Positions 45,309-56,116 of a stretch of DNA of 64,000 bases are shown in pieces. Under the pieces are notes generated by a model. That model ran no database searches. It had not been told where the DNA came from and saw only the letters and a list, made by a program, of their open reading frames with translations. Origin of the DNA: Caballeronia glebae (GTDB lineage: Bacteria; Pseudomonadota; Gammaproteobacteria; Burkholderiales; Burkholderiaceae); the NCBI RefSeq assembly GCF_001545035.1, contig NZ_FCOJ02000014.1:62001-126000 (forward strand), in the 5' to 3' direction. The translations under genes and the position numbers were made by a program. The number at the start of each line of letters is the position of its first letter. Position 1 is the first letter of the stretch.

Positions 45309-46475
45309 GGCGGTGGGAACGGGCACGGGCCTGCCCTCGATGACCGGAATGCGCGGCGTCGGCCGCTCGGCGCCCTTCGCCCGCGCCGCCTTCGCCGCCT
45401 TGCGATCGGCCCAGAAGCGCGCGAGCGCGAGCAGGCTGACGATAGCGATGCCATCGGCGATAAGCCCGAGAATCCAGTGCGACGGATAGCGCCCAAGCCC
45501 GAGCACGCCCATCGCGCGCAGCGCCGAATCCAGCACGAGCGACACGCACGTGCCCGCGATGAAGCACACGAGCCCCTGCTGCCCGATCGTGACGACGCCC
45601 GGCAACTTGCGCGCGAGCTTGCCGATCCATCCCGCATACACGCCGCGCGCGACGATCCACGCGATGGCCGCAAAGCTCACGATGCGCAGCGTCGCGAGAT
45701 TCTGCTTCATGTATCCCGGCGGCGCCTGCGTTTCGAGGAAAAGCTTGAAGAACGCGAAGGTCAGCGCGACGGCGATCGCTCCGGCGGTCAGCCAGCGCGC
45801 GATCTTGCCGGCGTGAAATTCGTCGCTGATCGGCTGCACGCGCGCGAGCACGCCGGTCATGAACATCAATTGCCAGGCAAACGGATTGAACGCCCACGCT
45901 TCGCCGTACGTGCCCGGCAGGAAACGCAGGAGCGGCATGGCCGCGAGCCACACGAACAGGCTGCCGAACATCGCGATGACCGGTTTTTTCTGCGCGAGCG
46001 GCACGATGACCGGCACGGCGAGCGCGAACACCGAGTACATCGGCAATACCGCGGAAAGATACGGCTGCTGACGCAGCAACGCGATATCGACGGTGAGGCC
46101 GAACGGCCGCGTGAGAAAGGTCGGCCACTCGGTGTACTGGACCATCGGCGTGTCGACTTGCAGCGCCATCAGAATTGCGCCGCCGATCAGCATCAGAAAC
46201 GCCGTGAACAGATACGCGCGATAGATTTCCCAACTGCGTTTGAAAAAGCGTCGGCGGGCGGCTGAATCGCTACGGCGAGTCGCAAGCGCCGTATAAGCCG
46301 CCGCCGACGCATAACCTCCAAGAAACACGAATACTTCAGCGGAATCGCAGAATGCATATTGGTGCAGCGTAAAGCGCGACAACACGCTTCCCGTTATATG
46401 GTCCACCGCGATAATGAGCAGCACGATTCCTCGAAAGAAATCGACTTCGAGAGAACGTGTCGTCGGGGAAGTCAT
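45291..46475 (-). CDS. opgC: OpgC-family integral membrane protein
   Basis: 394 residues with about ten hydrophobic helices. It begins RSLEVDFFRGIVLLIIAVDHITGSVLSRFTLHQYAFCDSAEVFVFLGGYASAAAY, the pattern of OpgC proteins, which succinylate or otherwise substitute osmoregulated periplasmic glucans at the membrane (acyltransferase 3-like). The Asp-His pair in AVDH is the likely catalytic feature. The C-terminal 35 residues are basic and cytoplasmic. ATG 46475 is chosen; longer forms start with GTG and lack family similarity. No opgGH is adjacent. Confidence 0.88.
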   Translation of the reverse strand: MTSPTTRSLEVDFFRGIVLLIIAVDHITGSVLSRFTLHQYAFCDSAEVFVFLGGYASAAAYTALATRRSDSAARRRFFKRSWEIYRAYLFTAFLMLIGGAILMALQVDTPMVQYTEWPTFLTRPFGLTVDIALLRQQPYLSAVLPMYSVFALAVPVIVPLAQKKPVIAMFGSLFVWLAAMPLLRFLPGTYGEAWAFNPFAWQLMFMTGVLARVQPISDEFHAGKIARWLTAGAIAVALTFAFFKLFLETQAPPGYMKQNLATLRIVSFAAIAWIVARGVYAGWIGKLARKLPGVVTIGQQGLVCFIAGTCVSLVLDSALRAMGVLGLGRYPSHWILGLIADGIAIVSLLALARFWADRKAAKAARAKGAERPTPRIPVIEGRPVPVPTANRRDR

Positions 46476-46642
46476 CTGGCGAATGCTCCGCGAACCTGCG
46501 GTTTCGGCGCGCGGCCGGAGTGGCCGGCGCACATACGGGGTTTGTACCTAGTCTAAAAAGAAAATTCCCTTAATCGACGAGTATTTAAGCTAACACCCGA
46601 TGCCAGTCGGCAAGGTGGCGGGAAAATGACTTTTTTGTCCGC

Positions 46643-46671
46643 TATCCAGTAAATCTGCCGCTGCCTATACT
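46643..46671 (+). promoter_or_regulatory. Candidate promoter for the 59-residue membrane protein
   Basis: TATACT at 46666-46671 with a weak -35 (TATCCA at 46643-46648, 17 bases away), 62 bases before the ATG. Confidence 0.35.
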
Positions 46672-46733
46672 CGAAACAAGTTCGACAAAAACAACTCGCG
46701 GAAACTTCTGCCGCGAACCAAAAAGGGGCTGGG

Positions 46734-46913
46734 ATGCGTATTCATCTGGAAAGCGCTCATCTCGTCGCGATGATCGCCATCGCGCTTCTCACGGCATTGC
46801 TCCTCGCAATCAAATTTCGGCCGGCGACGTGGCGGGGCGTGATTTTCGAAGCCGTCATCGCGAATGTCGGCGCGATTCTGGCGGTGCTCGCCTTCGAAGT
46901 GCTCACCGCGTGA
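46734..46913 (+). CDS. Small two-helix membrane protein
   Basis: 59 residues, MRIHLESAHLVAMIAIALLT and on, with two hydrophobic helices (about 8-27 and 36-57) and a short basic loop (KFRPATWR) between them, so both ends probably face the same side. An AAGGGG ribosome site lies five bases before ATG 46734. No known family; small membrane proteins of this kind often modulate larger membrane complexes. It is between opgC (divergent) and the ClC gene (259 bases downstream, same strand). Confidence 0.68.
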   Translation: MRIHLESAHLVAMIAIALLTALLLAIKFRPATWRGVIFEAVIANVGAILAVLAFEVLTA

Positions 46914-47172
46914 CGCGGCCAGCGCCCGCTTCACGCGGCGGACCTGCAAAAAAAATTCCGCATCGGTTGAACTTTCCCCCGCTCGCGCGCTCAGAGCAGG
47001 TAATACCGTTCGCGCGGGTCGCTCGTCGAACCAAACGCACGGCTCTCTTCTCCTCTCCGCTCCTGCTTATGGCGGGAGCGTTTCTTGGGCGCCCGGCGAA
47101 AGCCTCGCGCCTGTTCTTTTTTCTGGAACCGGCAAGACGCTGCGCGTTCGCCGTTTTTGAAACGGCCATCGC

Positions 47173-48549
47173 ATGATCCGCGCGCTCCGCTCCCTCTCGA
47201 TCATCACCGCACGACGCACGCGCAGCCTGTGGCGCCGCTACGGCGTCTTCTGGCTCGGCGCGATCCTGGTCGGGCTCGTCGCCGTCTACTACGCCCGGCT
47301 GATCGACTGGGGCTTCAGCCTCTTCTCCGATGCGCGCAGCGCGCATCCGTGGCTACCGCTCGTCGTCACGCCGGCCGCCACGGCGCTCTGCGTCTTCGTC
47401 ACGCGACGTTTCTTCCGCGGCTCGGAAGGCAGCGGCATTCCTCAGGTCATCGCCGTGCTCGATAGCCCGACATCGGCGGCCGGCGGGCGGCTGCTCACCT
47501 TGCGGATTCTCGTCGCGAAGATCGCCGTGTCGTTCGTCGCGATACTCGGCGGACTCACGATCGGCCGGGAAGGTCCGACCGTGCAGATCGGCGCGGCGCT
47601 GATGTTCAACATGCGACGCCTGTATCCGCGCTCCAATTCGCTGATCGAGAGGCAACTCGTGCTCGCGGGCGCGGCGGCGGGATTGTCGGCGGCGTTCAAC
47701 ACGCCGCTCGCGGGCATCGTGTTCGCCATCGAGGAACTCACACGCAGCTTCGAAGTGCGCACGAGCGGCGTGCTCATCACGGGCATTCTCATCGCGGGCG
47801 TCGTCGCGCTCGGGCTGAACGGCAATTACACGTACTTCGGCACGATCCAGGCCGGCGCGACGTTTCCGAAGTTCTTCGCGGTGGCGGTCGTCGTGACGGG
47901 CGTCGTCACCGGCATCGGCGGCGGCGTGTTCTGCTGGTTGTTGCTCAATACGAGCAAATGGATTCCCGCGCCGCTGCGCCGCCTCCACGCATCACGGCCG
48001 GTCGCGTTCGCCGCGCTTTGCGGCTTCATCATCGCCGGCGTCGGATTGCTCGCCGGCGGCACGACTTTCGGCAGCGGCTACGCCGAAGCGCGCGGCCTGC
48101 TCGAAGGGCGCGAACATCTGTCGATGTTCTATCCGCTTCTCAAGATGATCTCGATGATCGGCTCGTACCTGCCCGGCATTCCGGGCGGCATCTTCGCGCC
48201 TTCGCTGTCGATCGGCGCGGGCTTCGGCAACGTGCTGCACGCGCTCTTTCCGCACATGTCCCTCGCCGTGCTGATCGCGCTCGCGATGGTCGGCTACCTC
48301 GCCGCCGTCACGCAGTCGCCGATCACGGCGTTCGTCATCGTCATGGAGATGATCAACGGCCACGCGCTCGTGATTTCGCTGATGGCGACGGCGCTGATTT
48401 CGAGCCGTGCGTCGCGTTTCTTTGCGCCACCGCTTTACGAAGCGCTGTCGGAGCGCTATATGACGCCGCCCGCGCCGCCCGCGCCCTCGCCGGAAGTACC
48501 GGACGACGACGCGACGAAGGCCGGCGACGAACCCGCTCCACAACGCTGA
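47173..48549 (+). CDS. ClC-family chloride/proton antiporter
   Basis: 458 residues with the ClC signature: GSGIPQVIAV, GREGPTVQIGAA (gating Glu) and GIPGGIFAPSLSIGAG, plus PLYEALSERYM with the pore Tyr near the C-terminus. The internal proton-gate Glu is present (FAIEELTRSF aligns with the Glu203 region of the E. coli protein), so the protein is expected to exchange two chloride ions for one proton rather than act as a channel. The C-terminus is Pro/Ala-rich and has no CBS domains. Confidence 0.93.
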   Translation: MIRALRSLSIITARRTRSLWRRYGVFWLGAILVGLVAVYYARLIDWGFSLFSDARSAHPWLPLVVTPAATALCVFVTRRFFRGSEGSGIPQVIAVLDSPTSAAGGRLLTLRILVAKIAVSFVAILGGLTIGREGPTVQIGAALMFNMRRLYPRSNSLIERQLVLAGAAAGLSAAFNTPLAGIVFAIEELTRSFEVRTSGVLITGILIAGVVALGLNGNYTYFGTIQAGATFPKFFAVAVVVTGVVTGIGGGVFCWLLLNTSKWIPAPLRRLHASRPVAFAALCGFIIAGVGLLAGGTTFGSGYAEARGLLEGREHLSMFYPLLKMISMIGSYLPGIPGGIFAPSLSIGAGFGNVLHALFPHMSLAVLIALAMVGYLAAVTQSPITAFVIVMEMINGHALVISLMATALISSRASRFFAPPLYEALSERYMTPPAPPAPSPEVPDDDATKAGDEPAPQR

Positions 48550-48633
48550 ATCATCGGTCGATGAACGCGGAGTTCAGCGAACCGAAAGCGGAAAACATCG
48601 AAAACTCCACGCGCAAACGATAGCGCCCAAGCA

Positions 48634-48665
48634 AAAGAGCCAGAATCGCGCGATTCTGGCTCTTT
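48634..48665. terminator. Bidirectional terminator between the ClC gene and minE
   Basis: A 32-base perfect palindrome (16-bp arms, AAAGAGCC to GGCTCTTT) with T residues at both ends serves the two convergent genes. Confidence 0.85.
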
Positions 48666-48701
48666 CGAAATACGCGGCGCACAAGCACGCGCCGCGCGGC
48701 A

Positions 48702-48956
48702 TCATGCCTGCGGAATCTCGATCTTCACTTCCAGCACTTCCAGATCGTCCTGACGTTCGAGACTGACTCGAATATCGTCATCGGAAATCTTCACGTACTT
48801 CGAAATCACTGCAACCAGTTCCCGTTGCAACGCCGGCAGATAATCGGCGGCGGCTTTGCCACCCGCGCGCTCGTGCGCAATGATCAACTGCAAGCGTTCC
48901 TTCGCGACCGTAGCGGACTTCTTCTTCTCGCCCAGCAAAAACGAAAGAATCGACAT
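48702..48956 (-). CDS. minE: Cell division topological specificity factor MinE
   Basis: 84 residues. [30 protein letters not shown] is the membrane-targeting and MinD-contact helix, followed by the dimerising beta domain ([44 protein letters not shown]). MinE stimulates MinD ATPase and sets the pole-to-pole oscillation. The gene follows minD by nine bases. Confidence 0.97.
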   Translation of the reverse strand: MSILSFLLGEKKKSATVAKERLQLIIAHERAGGKAAADYLPALQRELVAVISKYVKISDDDIRVSLERQDDLEVLEVKIEIPQA

Positions 48957-48965
48957 TGCGTCCCC

Positions 48966-49781
48966 TTACTTGGTGCCGAAAATGCGTTGCAGCAAACCGG
49001 GCTTCTGATAATCGGTGAAGCGCAGCGCCTTTTCCTCGCCGAGGAAACGCGACACCACGTCCTTGTACGATTCCGCGACATCCGTGCCATCCAGATGCAC
49101 GGCCGGCAAACCCTGGTTCGATGCATGCAGCACCGCTTCCGATTCCGGAATCACGCCGATCAGATCGATGCGCAGGATTTCCTGGATGTCGGAGAGCGAC
49201 AGCATTTCGCCCTCGCTCACGCGCTTCGGGTTGTAGCGCGTGATGAGCAGATGTTCCTTGACCGGTTCCTTGCCTTCGATCGCGCGCTTGGTCTTCGACG
49301 ACAGAATGCCGAGAATGCGGTCCGAATCGCGCACGGAAGACACTTCCGGATTGGTCACGACGAGCGCTTCGTCGGCGAAGTGCATCGCCATCAGCGCGCC
49401 GGATTCGATACCCGCCGGCGAATCGCACACGATGTATTCGAAGTCCATCTTGATCAATTCGTCGATGACCTTCTCGACGCCTTCGAGCGTGAGCGCTTCC
49501 TTATCGCGCGTCTGCGACGCCGGCATGATGAAGAGGTTCTCGCACTTCTTGTCCTTGATGAGCGCCTGATGCAGGTTCGCCTCGCCCTGAATGACGTTGA
49601 TCAGGTCGTACACCACGCGGCGTTCGCAACCCATGATGAGGTCGAGATTGCGCAGACCGACATCGAAGTCGATCACGGCCGTCTTGTGGCCGCGCAATGC
49701 GAGCGCCGATGCAAAGCTCGCGCTGGTGGTCGTCTTGCCGACGCCGCCCTTCCCCGAAGTCACCACAATGATTTTTGCCAT
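48966..49781 (-). CDS. minD: Septum site-determining ATPase MinD
   Basis: 271 residues. Deviant Walker A TSGKGGVGKTT (7-17), switch segment CDSPAGIESGAL, and a C-terminal amphipathic membrane helix (KPGLLQRIFGTK). It binds membrane in the ATP form and recruits MinC to block division away from midcell. It lies 89 bases downstream of minC. Confidence 0.98.
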   Translation of the reverse strand: MAKIIVVTSGKGGVGKTTTSASFASALALRGHKTAVIDFDVGLRNLDLIMGCERRVVYDLINVIQGEANLHQALIKDKKCENLFIMPASQTRDKEALTLEGVEKVIDELIKMDFEYIVCDSPAGIESGALMAMHFADEALVVTNPEVSSVRDSDRILGILSSKTKRAIEGKEPVKEHLLITRYNPKRVSEGEMLSLSDIQEILRIDLIGVIPESEAVLHASNQGLPAVHLDGTDVAESYKDVVSRFLGEEKALRFTDYQKPGLLQRIFGTK

Positions 49782-49870
49782 ACAAGTACCTTGTGTTCGT
49801 CAAATAGGTCCGCTCGCCTTGCCATCGAGCGCGCGCCAGGGGCATCGGGCGCGCGAGTCGATCCGACCCG

Positions 49871-50656
49871 TCAGGTCAGCCGCAGCGGTTCGATCATGAG
49901 TTTTTCTTCGTTCAGCCAGATCTGCACCGGCTTGCTGAGCACGTCGGCCGGCAGCGGGTTCTCGGTCGTCCGATAGATACCCGCGATGGAGATGAGTTCC
50001 GGTTCGAGACAGGTGCAGAAGATGCGCGCGTCGAGATTGCCATGCACGCCCGCGAGCGCGCGGCCTCGCAACGGCGCATAGATATGGATATTGCCTTCGG
50101 CGATCACCTCGGCCCCGTACGACACGAGCCCGAGCACGACGAGATCGCCCTTCGCGTAGACCTGCTGCCCCGAGCGCAGCGGACGATCGATGATGGTCAC
50201 GGGCGCCGGCAGCGCGGGCGGTGGCGGCGTGTTCGCGACCGCGGCTTCGATCACGGCGGCGGCCTCGGTGTTGGGCTTGGCTTCGTCGGCGGAAGGCTTG
50301 GGCGCGCCGCGCCGGTCGCGCGCTTCGAGAATCGGCAGGCCGCCCGCGTTCGCCCATTGAATCGCCCACGTCTGCGCAGGCAGCGCGACGATGCCGATCG
50401 GCCGCATGCGCACGCTCTTCAGCAAGGTCTCCAGTTCCGCGAGCGATATGCGCTCGCCCTCGCCTTCCTTCGCGGAATCAGCGAGACGGCGCACGTCGAT
50501 GGCGACGACATCGCCTGCGAAGAATTCGGGAGTCGCTTCGAAACGCCGCGTGAGTTCGCTGCGCAAGGCATCGAGGTCGGGAGTCTTGACGACGAAGAGA
50601 AGCGTGTCGACGGAGCCGCTGCGCAGTTCGAAAAAGGGCGTTTTGTTGAGCGACAT
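49871..50656 (-). CDS. minC: Septum site-determining protein MinC
   Basis: 261 residues. The N-terminal FtsZ-inhibiting domain ([31 protein letters not shown]) is joined by an Ala/Pro linker (about 125-155) to the C-terminal beta-helix domain ([50 protein letters not shown]) that dimerises and binds MinD. ATG 50656 is preferred over a TTG four codons upstream because it aligns with Burkholderia MinC starts. First gene of the minCDE operon. Confidence 0.95.
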   Translation of the reverse strand: MSLNKTPFFELRSGSVDTLLFVVKTPDLDALRSELTRRFEATPEFFAGDVVAIDVRRLADSAKEGEGERISLAELETLLKSVRMRPIGIVALPAQTWAIQWANAGGLPILEARDRRGAPKPSADEAKPNTEAAAVIEAAVANTPPPPALPAPVTIIDRPLRSGQQVYAKGDLVVLGLVSYGAEVIAEGNIHIYAPLRGRALAGVHGNLDARIFCTCLEPELISIAGIYRTTENPLPADVLSKPVQIWLNEEKLMIEPLRLT

Positions 50657-50811
50657 AAGAACAGCCAAAAATTTTGCGTATTTTACAGGCGTTGCCGCAC
50701 ACGGCCATATTTTTTAAGACCGATTTCAGCTAATGGCAAACGAGAAGTGTGTGCTGCGAACGCGTACGACGAACACGCGGGCAGCGAAGACGGACTAGAA
50801 GCGCACGCGCG

Positions 50812-51348
50812 TCACTCGTCCTCTTCCGGATGCATGTGGCGCACGAAGAGCGACTCGGCTTCTTCTTCGTGAGACGGCATCGCGCGACGATCGCCGGTGG
50901 GACCGAAACCGAGGCGCTCGTAGAAGCGCACCGCGGTGCGATTCTCGCCGGATATCCACGCATGCACCTCGGCGACGCCCTGCCGCGCGAGCCATCGCGA
51001 CGCCACGTTCACGAGCAGTTCGCCGCCGCGCAGATGCCGCACGGCCGGCGCGACCCACAGCGCGTTCACGAATGCGCGCGCGTTCGGCGTCTCTTCGATA
51101 TACGCGTGCACGAGACCGCAAGGATGACCTTCGGTGTAGAGCAGAAACGTCGCGAGCCGGGGCGAAGCCGCGTGCAGCGCGGCGGTTTCGTCGAAGGACG
51201 ACGGGTCGACCAGCAGCGTAGCTTCCAGCGTTTCGCCGAATGCATACGGCGCTTCGCGCAGCGAAGCCGTGCGAAGCTCGCGCAAAACCGAACCTTGTTG
51301 CGCGGCGATGCGGCTGACGGTCAATGAGGGACTCATGCGGACGCTCAT
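50812..51348 (-). CDS. GNAT-family N-acetyltransferase
   Basis: 178 residues. The acetyl-CoA-binding segment LWVAPAVRHLRGGELLVN and the later GENRTAVRFYERLGFGPTGDRRAMP are the GNAT motifs A and B. Substrate unknown; candidates include small amines or protein termini. Start ATG 51348 or 51336 (both in frame); neither has a strong ribosome site. It lies between minC and map on the same strand. Confidence 0.85.
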   Translation of the reverse strand: MSVRMSPSLTVSRIAAQQGSVLRELRTASLREAPYAFGETLEATLLVDPSSFDETAALHAASPRLATFLLYTEGHPCGLVHAYIEETPNARAFVNALWVAPAVRHLRGGELLVNVASRWLARQGVAEVHAWISGENRTAVRFYERLGFGPTGDRRAMPSHEEEAESLFVRHMHPEEDE

Positions 51349-51510
51349 GCAGACTATTTCTCTCTGGCTTTCAGGCGGGATGCGCGTGCGGCTCTGCCGG
51401 CCGGTCCGGTGCTCGGGCCATTGGCATAGCTTCAACCGAACGGGCGAACCCGTCAATTCCTAAATCCCGCAAAAGTGCTTTGCAGCGCACACGAGATGGC
51501 GCAGCCGCAT

Positions 51511-52293
51511 TCACGGCGCGGCGTATTGGCCGGTGCCGTCCGGCCACGGCGTGAGCACTTCGAAGCCGTCGTCGGTCACGGCGACCATGTGCTCCCATTG
51601 CGCGGACAGCGAGCGGTCCTTGGTCGTCACGGTCCAGCCGTCGCGCGACTGTTGCGTGGCGGCGCGACCCGCGTTGATCATCGGCTCGATCGTGAAAACG
51701 AGGCCCGGCTTCAGACGCAGGCCCGCGCCGCGCTGCCCGTAGTGCAGCACTTGCGGATCTTCGTGATACACGCGGCCGATACCGTGGCCGCAATATTCGC
51801 GCACCACAGAAAAACCTTCGCGATGCGCAACGCTCTGGATCGCCGCGCCGACGTCGCCGAGCGTCGCGCCCGGACGCACTTCGCGCATGCCGGCGACCAT
51901 TGCTTCGTAGGTCGTTTCGGTGAGGCGGCGCGCTTGCTCGCTCGGCGTGCCGGCGTAGTACATGCGGCTCGTGTCGCCGTAGTAGCCGTCCTTGATGATC
52001 GCGACATCGATATTGATGATGTCGCCGTCCTTCAATTCCTTCGGCCCGGGAATGCCGTGGCAAACCACGTGATTTACCGAGGTGCAGACGGTCTTCGGAA
52101 AACCCATGTAGCCGACGTTCGCGGGCACGGCCTTCAGTTCGTCGACGATGAAGCGATTGCAGATGGCGTCGAGTTCGTCGGTGGTGACGCCCGGGCGGAC
52201 GTGTTCGCCGATCATCGCGAGGACTTCGGCGGCCATGCGGCCGGAGATGCGCAATTTTTCGATGTCGGCGAGTGTCTTGAGCGTGATGGCCAT
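51511..52293 (-). CDS. map: Type I methionine aminopeptidase
   Basis: 260 residues. Metal ligands are visible in the expected order: NIDVAIIKDGYYGDTSRMY (two Asp), GHGIGRVYHEDPQ (His), FTIEPMINAG (Glu) and AQWEHMVAVTDDG (Glu). It removes N-terminal Met from nascent proteins. ATG 52293. It is normally near rpsB in this group, but rpsB is not in the window. Confidence 0.97.
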   Translation of the reverse strand: MAITLKTLADIEKLRISGRMAAEVLAMIGEHVRPGVTTDELDAICNRFIVDELKAVPANVGYMGFPKTVCTSVNHVVCHGIPGPKELKDGDIINIDVAIIKDGYYGDTSRMYYAGTPSEQARRLTETTYEAMVAGMREVRPGATLGDVGAAIQSVAHREGFSVVREYCGHGIGRVYHEDPQVLHYGQRGAGLRLKPGLVFTIEPMINAGRAATQQSRDGWTVTTKDRSLSAQWEHMVAVTDDGFEVLTPWPDGTGQYAAP

Positions 52294-52550
52294 TGAGCAA
52301 TGCGAATGGGTTCGTGCCGCCTCGCGCGCGGGTTACTGCGTTATTGCCGGTGTTCGAGGCGGGCGGCAGGCGAGGACAATGGGCCCGATGATAGCACTCC
52401 CGCGCAGCCCCGCTTCTTGGAGAGGCGCTTGGGCGCTGCATTTCGAGGCTTCGGACGCGTTGTTTTCGCATGCGGCGCCGTCGTCGTTCGCCCTTGTGAT
52501 GAGCGTCCGTTTGTGGTTTAGTGGCGCGACTTCTGACCCGCCGGAGCGTT

Positions 52551-52901
52551 ATGAACCTGCATCGATTTGCTTTCCTTTGCGCCGCCTTGTCGGGCGTCGC
52601 CGCGCTTGCCGCCTGCAGCTCGACGAGCGGTCCCGAACTGCGTGCGTCGAAGCCCGTGATTCATGTTTCGTCGGCGCGGCCCGCCTCGGATATATCGAGT
52701 TGCCTGCAACGCATGATTCCGTCCGCGCAAGCGCGACGCGATCAAGGATCGACAGAGTTGCTGGTCGGATCGAATGCATGGCTCGTGACGCTCACGCCTT
52801 CGGCTTATGGGTCGAGCGTGAAGGTGCAGCAGTCTTCAAGCGACGATGGCGGCGTGCCCGAGCCGGAATTGCGCTTCGATATCGCGAGATGTACCACCTG
52901 A
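52551..52901 (+). CDS. Small exported lipoprotein
   Basis: 116 residues. MNLHRFAFLCAALSGVAALAAC ends in a good lipobox (LAA-Cys), followed by a Ser-rich linker and a short beta-rich mature domain with two further cysteines (DISSCLQRM and DIARC), likely disulfide-bonded. GGAG lies four bases before ATG 52551. Such small lipoproteins are common in Burkholderiaceae; function unknown. A bidirectional terminator follows. Confidence 0.8.
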   Translation: MNLHRFAFLCAALSGVAALAACSSTSGPELRASKPVIHVSSARPASDISSCLQRMIPSAQARRDQGSTELLVGSNAWLVTLTPSAYGSSVKVQQSSSDDGGVPEPELRFDIARCTT

Positions 52902-52960
52902 ACCACCTGAGCGATGGCTCCGCCGCAACGAGGCGGGGCTCCACGCGAAGCCCAAAAAGC

Positions 52961-52995
52961 AAAACCCCGCAAGTCTCACGACTTGCGGGGTTTTT
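52961..52995. terminator. Bidirectional terminator between the lipoprotein gene and tRNA-Ser (CGA)
   Basis: A 15-bp stem (AAAACCCCGCAAGTC/GACTTGCGGGGTTTT) with a TCAC loop and T runs on both strands. Confidence 0.9.
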
Positions 52996-53002
52996 AGTGT
53001 CT

Positions 53003-53093
<91 letters not shown>

Positions 53094-53144
53094 GTCTACC
53101 CTTGCGGGTCTTCGCGAACTGGTCGTTGCTCAACGAAGAACGAA

Positions 53145-53173
53145 AGTATATCCAACCCTTTCGTGCTTTCCAA
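53145..53173 (-). promoter_or_regulatory. Promoter of tRNA-Ser (CGA)
   Basis: On the minus strand, TTGGAA and TATACT are separated by 17 bases; predicted start about 44 bases before the mature tRNA. Confidence 0.6.
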
Positions 53174-53194
53174 GCCCCTTATTGAAAATAAAAG

Positions 53195-54508
<1,314 letters not shown>

Positions 54509-54621
54509 TCAGGTAATCGGAAACGCCGATTTTAGCGCACGGTCATCGCGCGCCGGGCGGGATCGGCGTTTGTGCCGCGTGAAACGCGATTCGCCCGGGC
54601 GCGAAACGAACATCGGCGAAT

Positions 54622-55938
54622 TCATCGCTTCTTCTCGTCGCGATGCTCGCGCCGCCACGCTTCATCGAGTTCGGCGAGGCGCGCGAGTTTCTCGCCGATC
54701 TTGCCTTCGAGCCCGCGCGGCGTCGGCTGATACCAGGACGGGTCGCGCATGCCGTCGGGTAGATAGGTTTCGCCGGCGGCGTAAGCGTCGGGCTCGTCGT
54801 GCGCGTAGCGATATTCGTGGCCGTAGCCCAGTTCTTTCATCAGCTTGGTCGGCGCGTTGCGCAGATGCACCGGCACGCCGCGCGACTGGTCGCGGCCGAC
54901 GAAGCGCCGCGCCTCGTTATACGCGTTGTATCCCGCGTTCGATTTCGGCGCGACGGCCAGATAGATGAGCGCCTGGGCGAGCGCCAGTTCGCCTTCCGGC
55001 GAGCCGAGCCGCTCGTAGGTTTCGGCGGCATCGAGCGCGATGCGCGCGCCGCGAGGATCGGCCAGACCGATATCCTCCCACGCCATGCGCACGAAGCGCC
55101 GCGCCATGTAGCGCGGGTCCGCGCCGCCGTCGAGCATGCGGCAGAACCAGTAAAGCGCCGCGTCCGGATTGCTGCCGCGCACCGATTTGTGCAGCGCGCT
55201 GATCTGGTCGTAGAACGCGTCGCCGCCCTTGTCGAAGCGGCGCAGATTTTCCGCCAGCGCGCTGCCGAGCAGCGCGCCGTCGACTTCCGTCTGTTTTTTC
55301 TGCGCCGCCGCGCGCGCGACGATCTCCAGATTGTTCAGCAGCTTGCGGCCGTCGCCGTCGGCCGAGCCGATCAGCGCGTCGCGGGCTTCGTCGGTGAACG
55401 TAAGGCCGCCGAGCTCCTTCGTCGCGCGTTCGAGCAGCTCCTTCAGTTCGTCGGCGTCGAGACTTTTCAGCACGTACACCGCCGCGCGCGACAATAACGC
55501 GCTGTTCACCTCGAACGACGGATTCTCCGTCGTCGCGCCGACAAACACGAACAAACCGGATTCGACGTGCGGCAAGAACGCATCCTGCTGGCTCTTGTTG
55601 AAGCGATGCACCTCGTCCACGAACACGAGCGTCTGATGCCCGTTCGCGCGATGAATCTGCGCCATTTCCACCGCCTCGCGGATATCCTTGACGCCGGACA
55701 GCACGGCCGAGAGCGAGATGAACTGCGCGTGGAACGCGTCGGCCATGAGGCGCGCGAGCGTGGTCTTGCCGACGCCGGGCGGACCCCAGAGAATCATCGA
55801 ATGCGCCTCGCCCGATTCGAACGCGACGCGCAGCGGTTTGCTCGGCCCGAGCAGATGCTTCTGGCCGATCACGTCGTCGACGGTGCGGGGGCGCAGGCGC
55901 TCCGCGAGCGGAACGGTGCCACGGTTTTCTTCGAACAT
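54622..55938 (-). CDS. rarA: Replication-associated recombination protein RarA (MgsA)
   Basis: 438 residues. AAA+ ATPase with Walker [10 protein letters not shown] (52-60), Walker [11 protein letters not shown] (104-113) and sensor-1 [11 protein letters not shown], then the RarA C-terminal tetramerisation region ([22 protein letters not shown]). It acts at stalled replication forks. ATG 55938 matches the family start. In related genomes it is usually next to lolA; here a permease/ureohydrolase/LysR set lies between. Confidence 0.95.
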   Translation of the reverse strand: MFEENRGTVPLAERLRPRTVDDVIGQKHLLGPSKPLRVAFESGEAHSMILWGPPGVGKTTLARLMADAFHAQFISLSAVLSGVKDIREAVEMAQIHRANGHQTLVFVDEVHRFNKSQQDAFLPHVESGLFVFVGATTENPSFEVNSALLSRAAVYVLKSLDADELKELLERATKELGGLTFTDEARDALIGSADGDGRKLLNNLEIVARAAAQKKQTEVDGALLGSALAENLRRFDKGGDAFYDQISALHKSVRGSNPDAALYWFCRMLDGGADPRYMARRFVRMAWEDIGLADPRGARIALDAAETYERLGSPEGELALAQALIYLAVAPKSNAGYNAYNEARRFVGRDQSRGVPVHLRNAPTKLMKELGYGHEYRYAHDEPDAYAAGETYLPDGMRDPSWYQPTPRGLEGKIGEKLARLAELDEAWRREHRDEKKR

Positions 55939-56116
55939 GTGCTGTGCGATGCGGGTTGACGCAGTTGGGTGGATCGCGGCGATAATCTCGCGCTTCGAGA
56001 AGGCGCGGCGTGACCGCAGAATCGGGTCATTATGACAGCCTGAGAGCGGCGAGCTTCGCGTGAAGCGGGCCACGCGCTTTTCTGACACCGCTTCGACAAT
56101 ATAAGGACGCAATCCG

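Noticed and set aside
43713..46265. An 850-codon plus-strand frame across the MHS and opgC genes
   Set aside because: It spans two genes with clear membrane-protein signatures in other frames, and its product is repetitive Arg/Ala/Asp-rich sequence.
56040..56046. CTGAGAG upstream of the NCS1 permease, resembling part of a TPP riboswitch
   Set aside because: The other conserved TPP elements (such as the GAACCTGA and CGTAGGGA segments) are absent, so this is a chance match.
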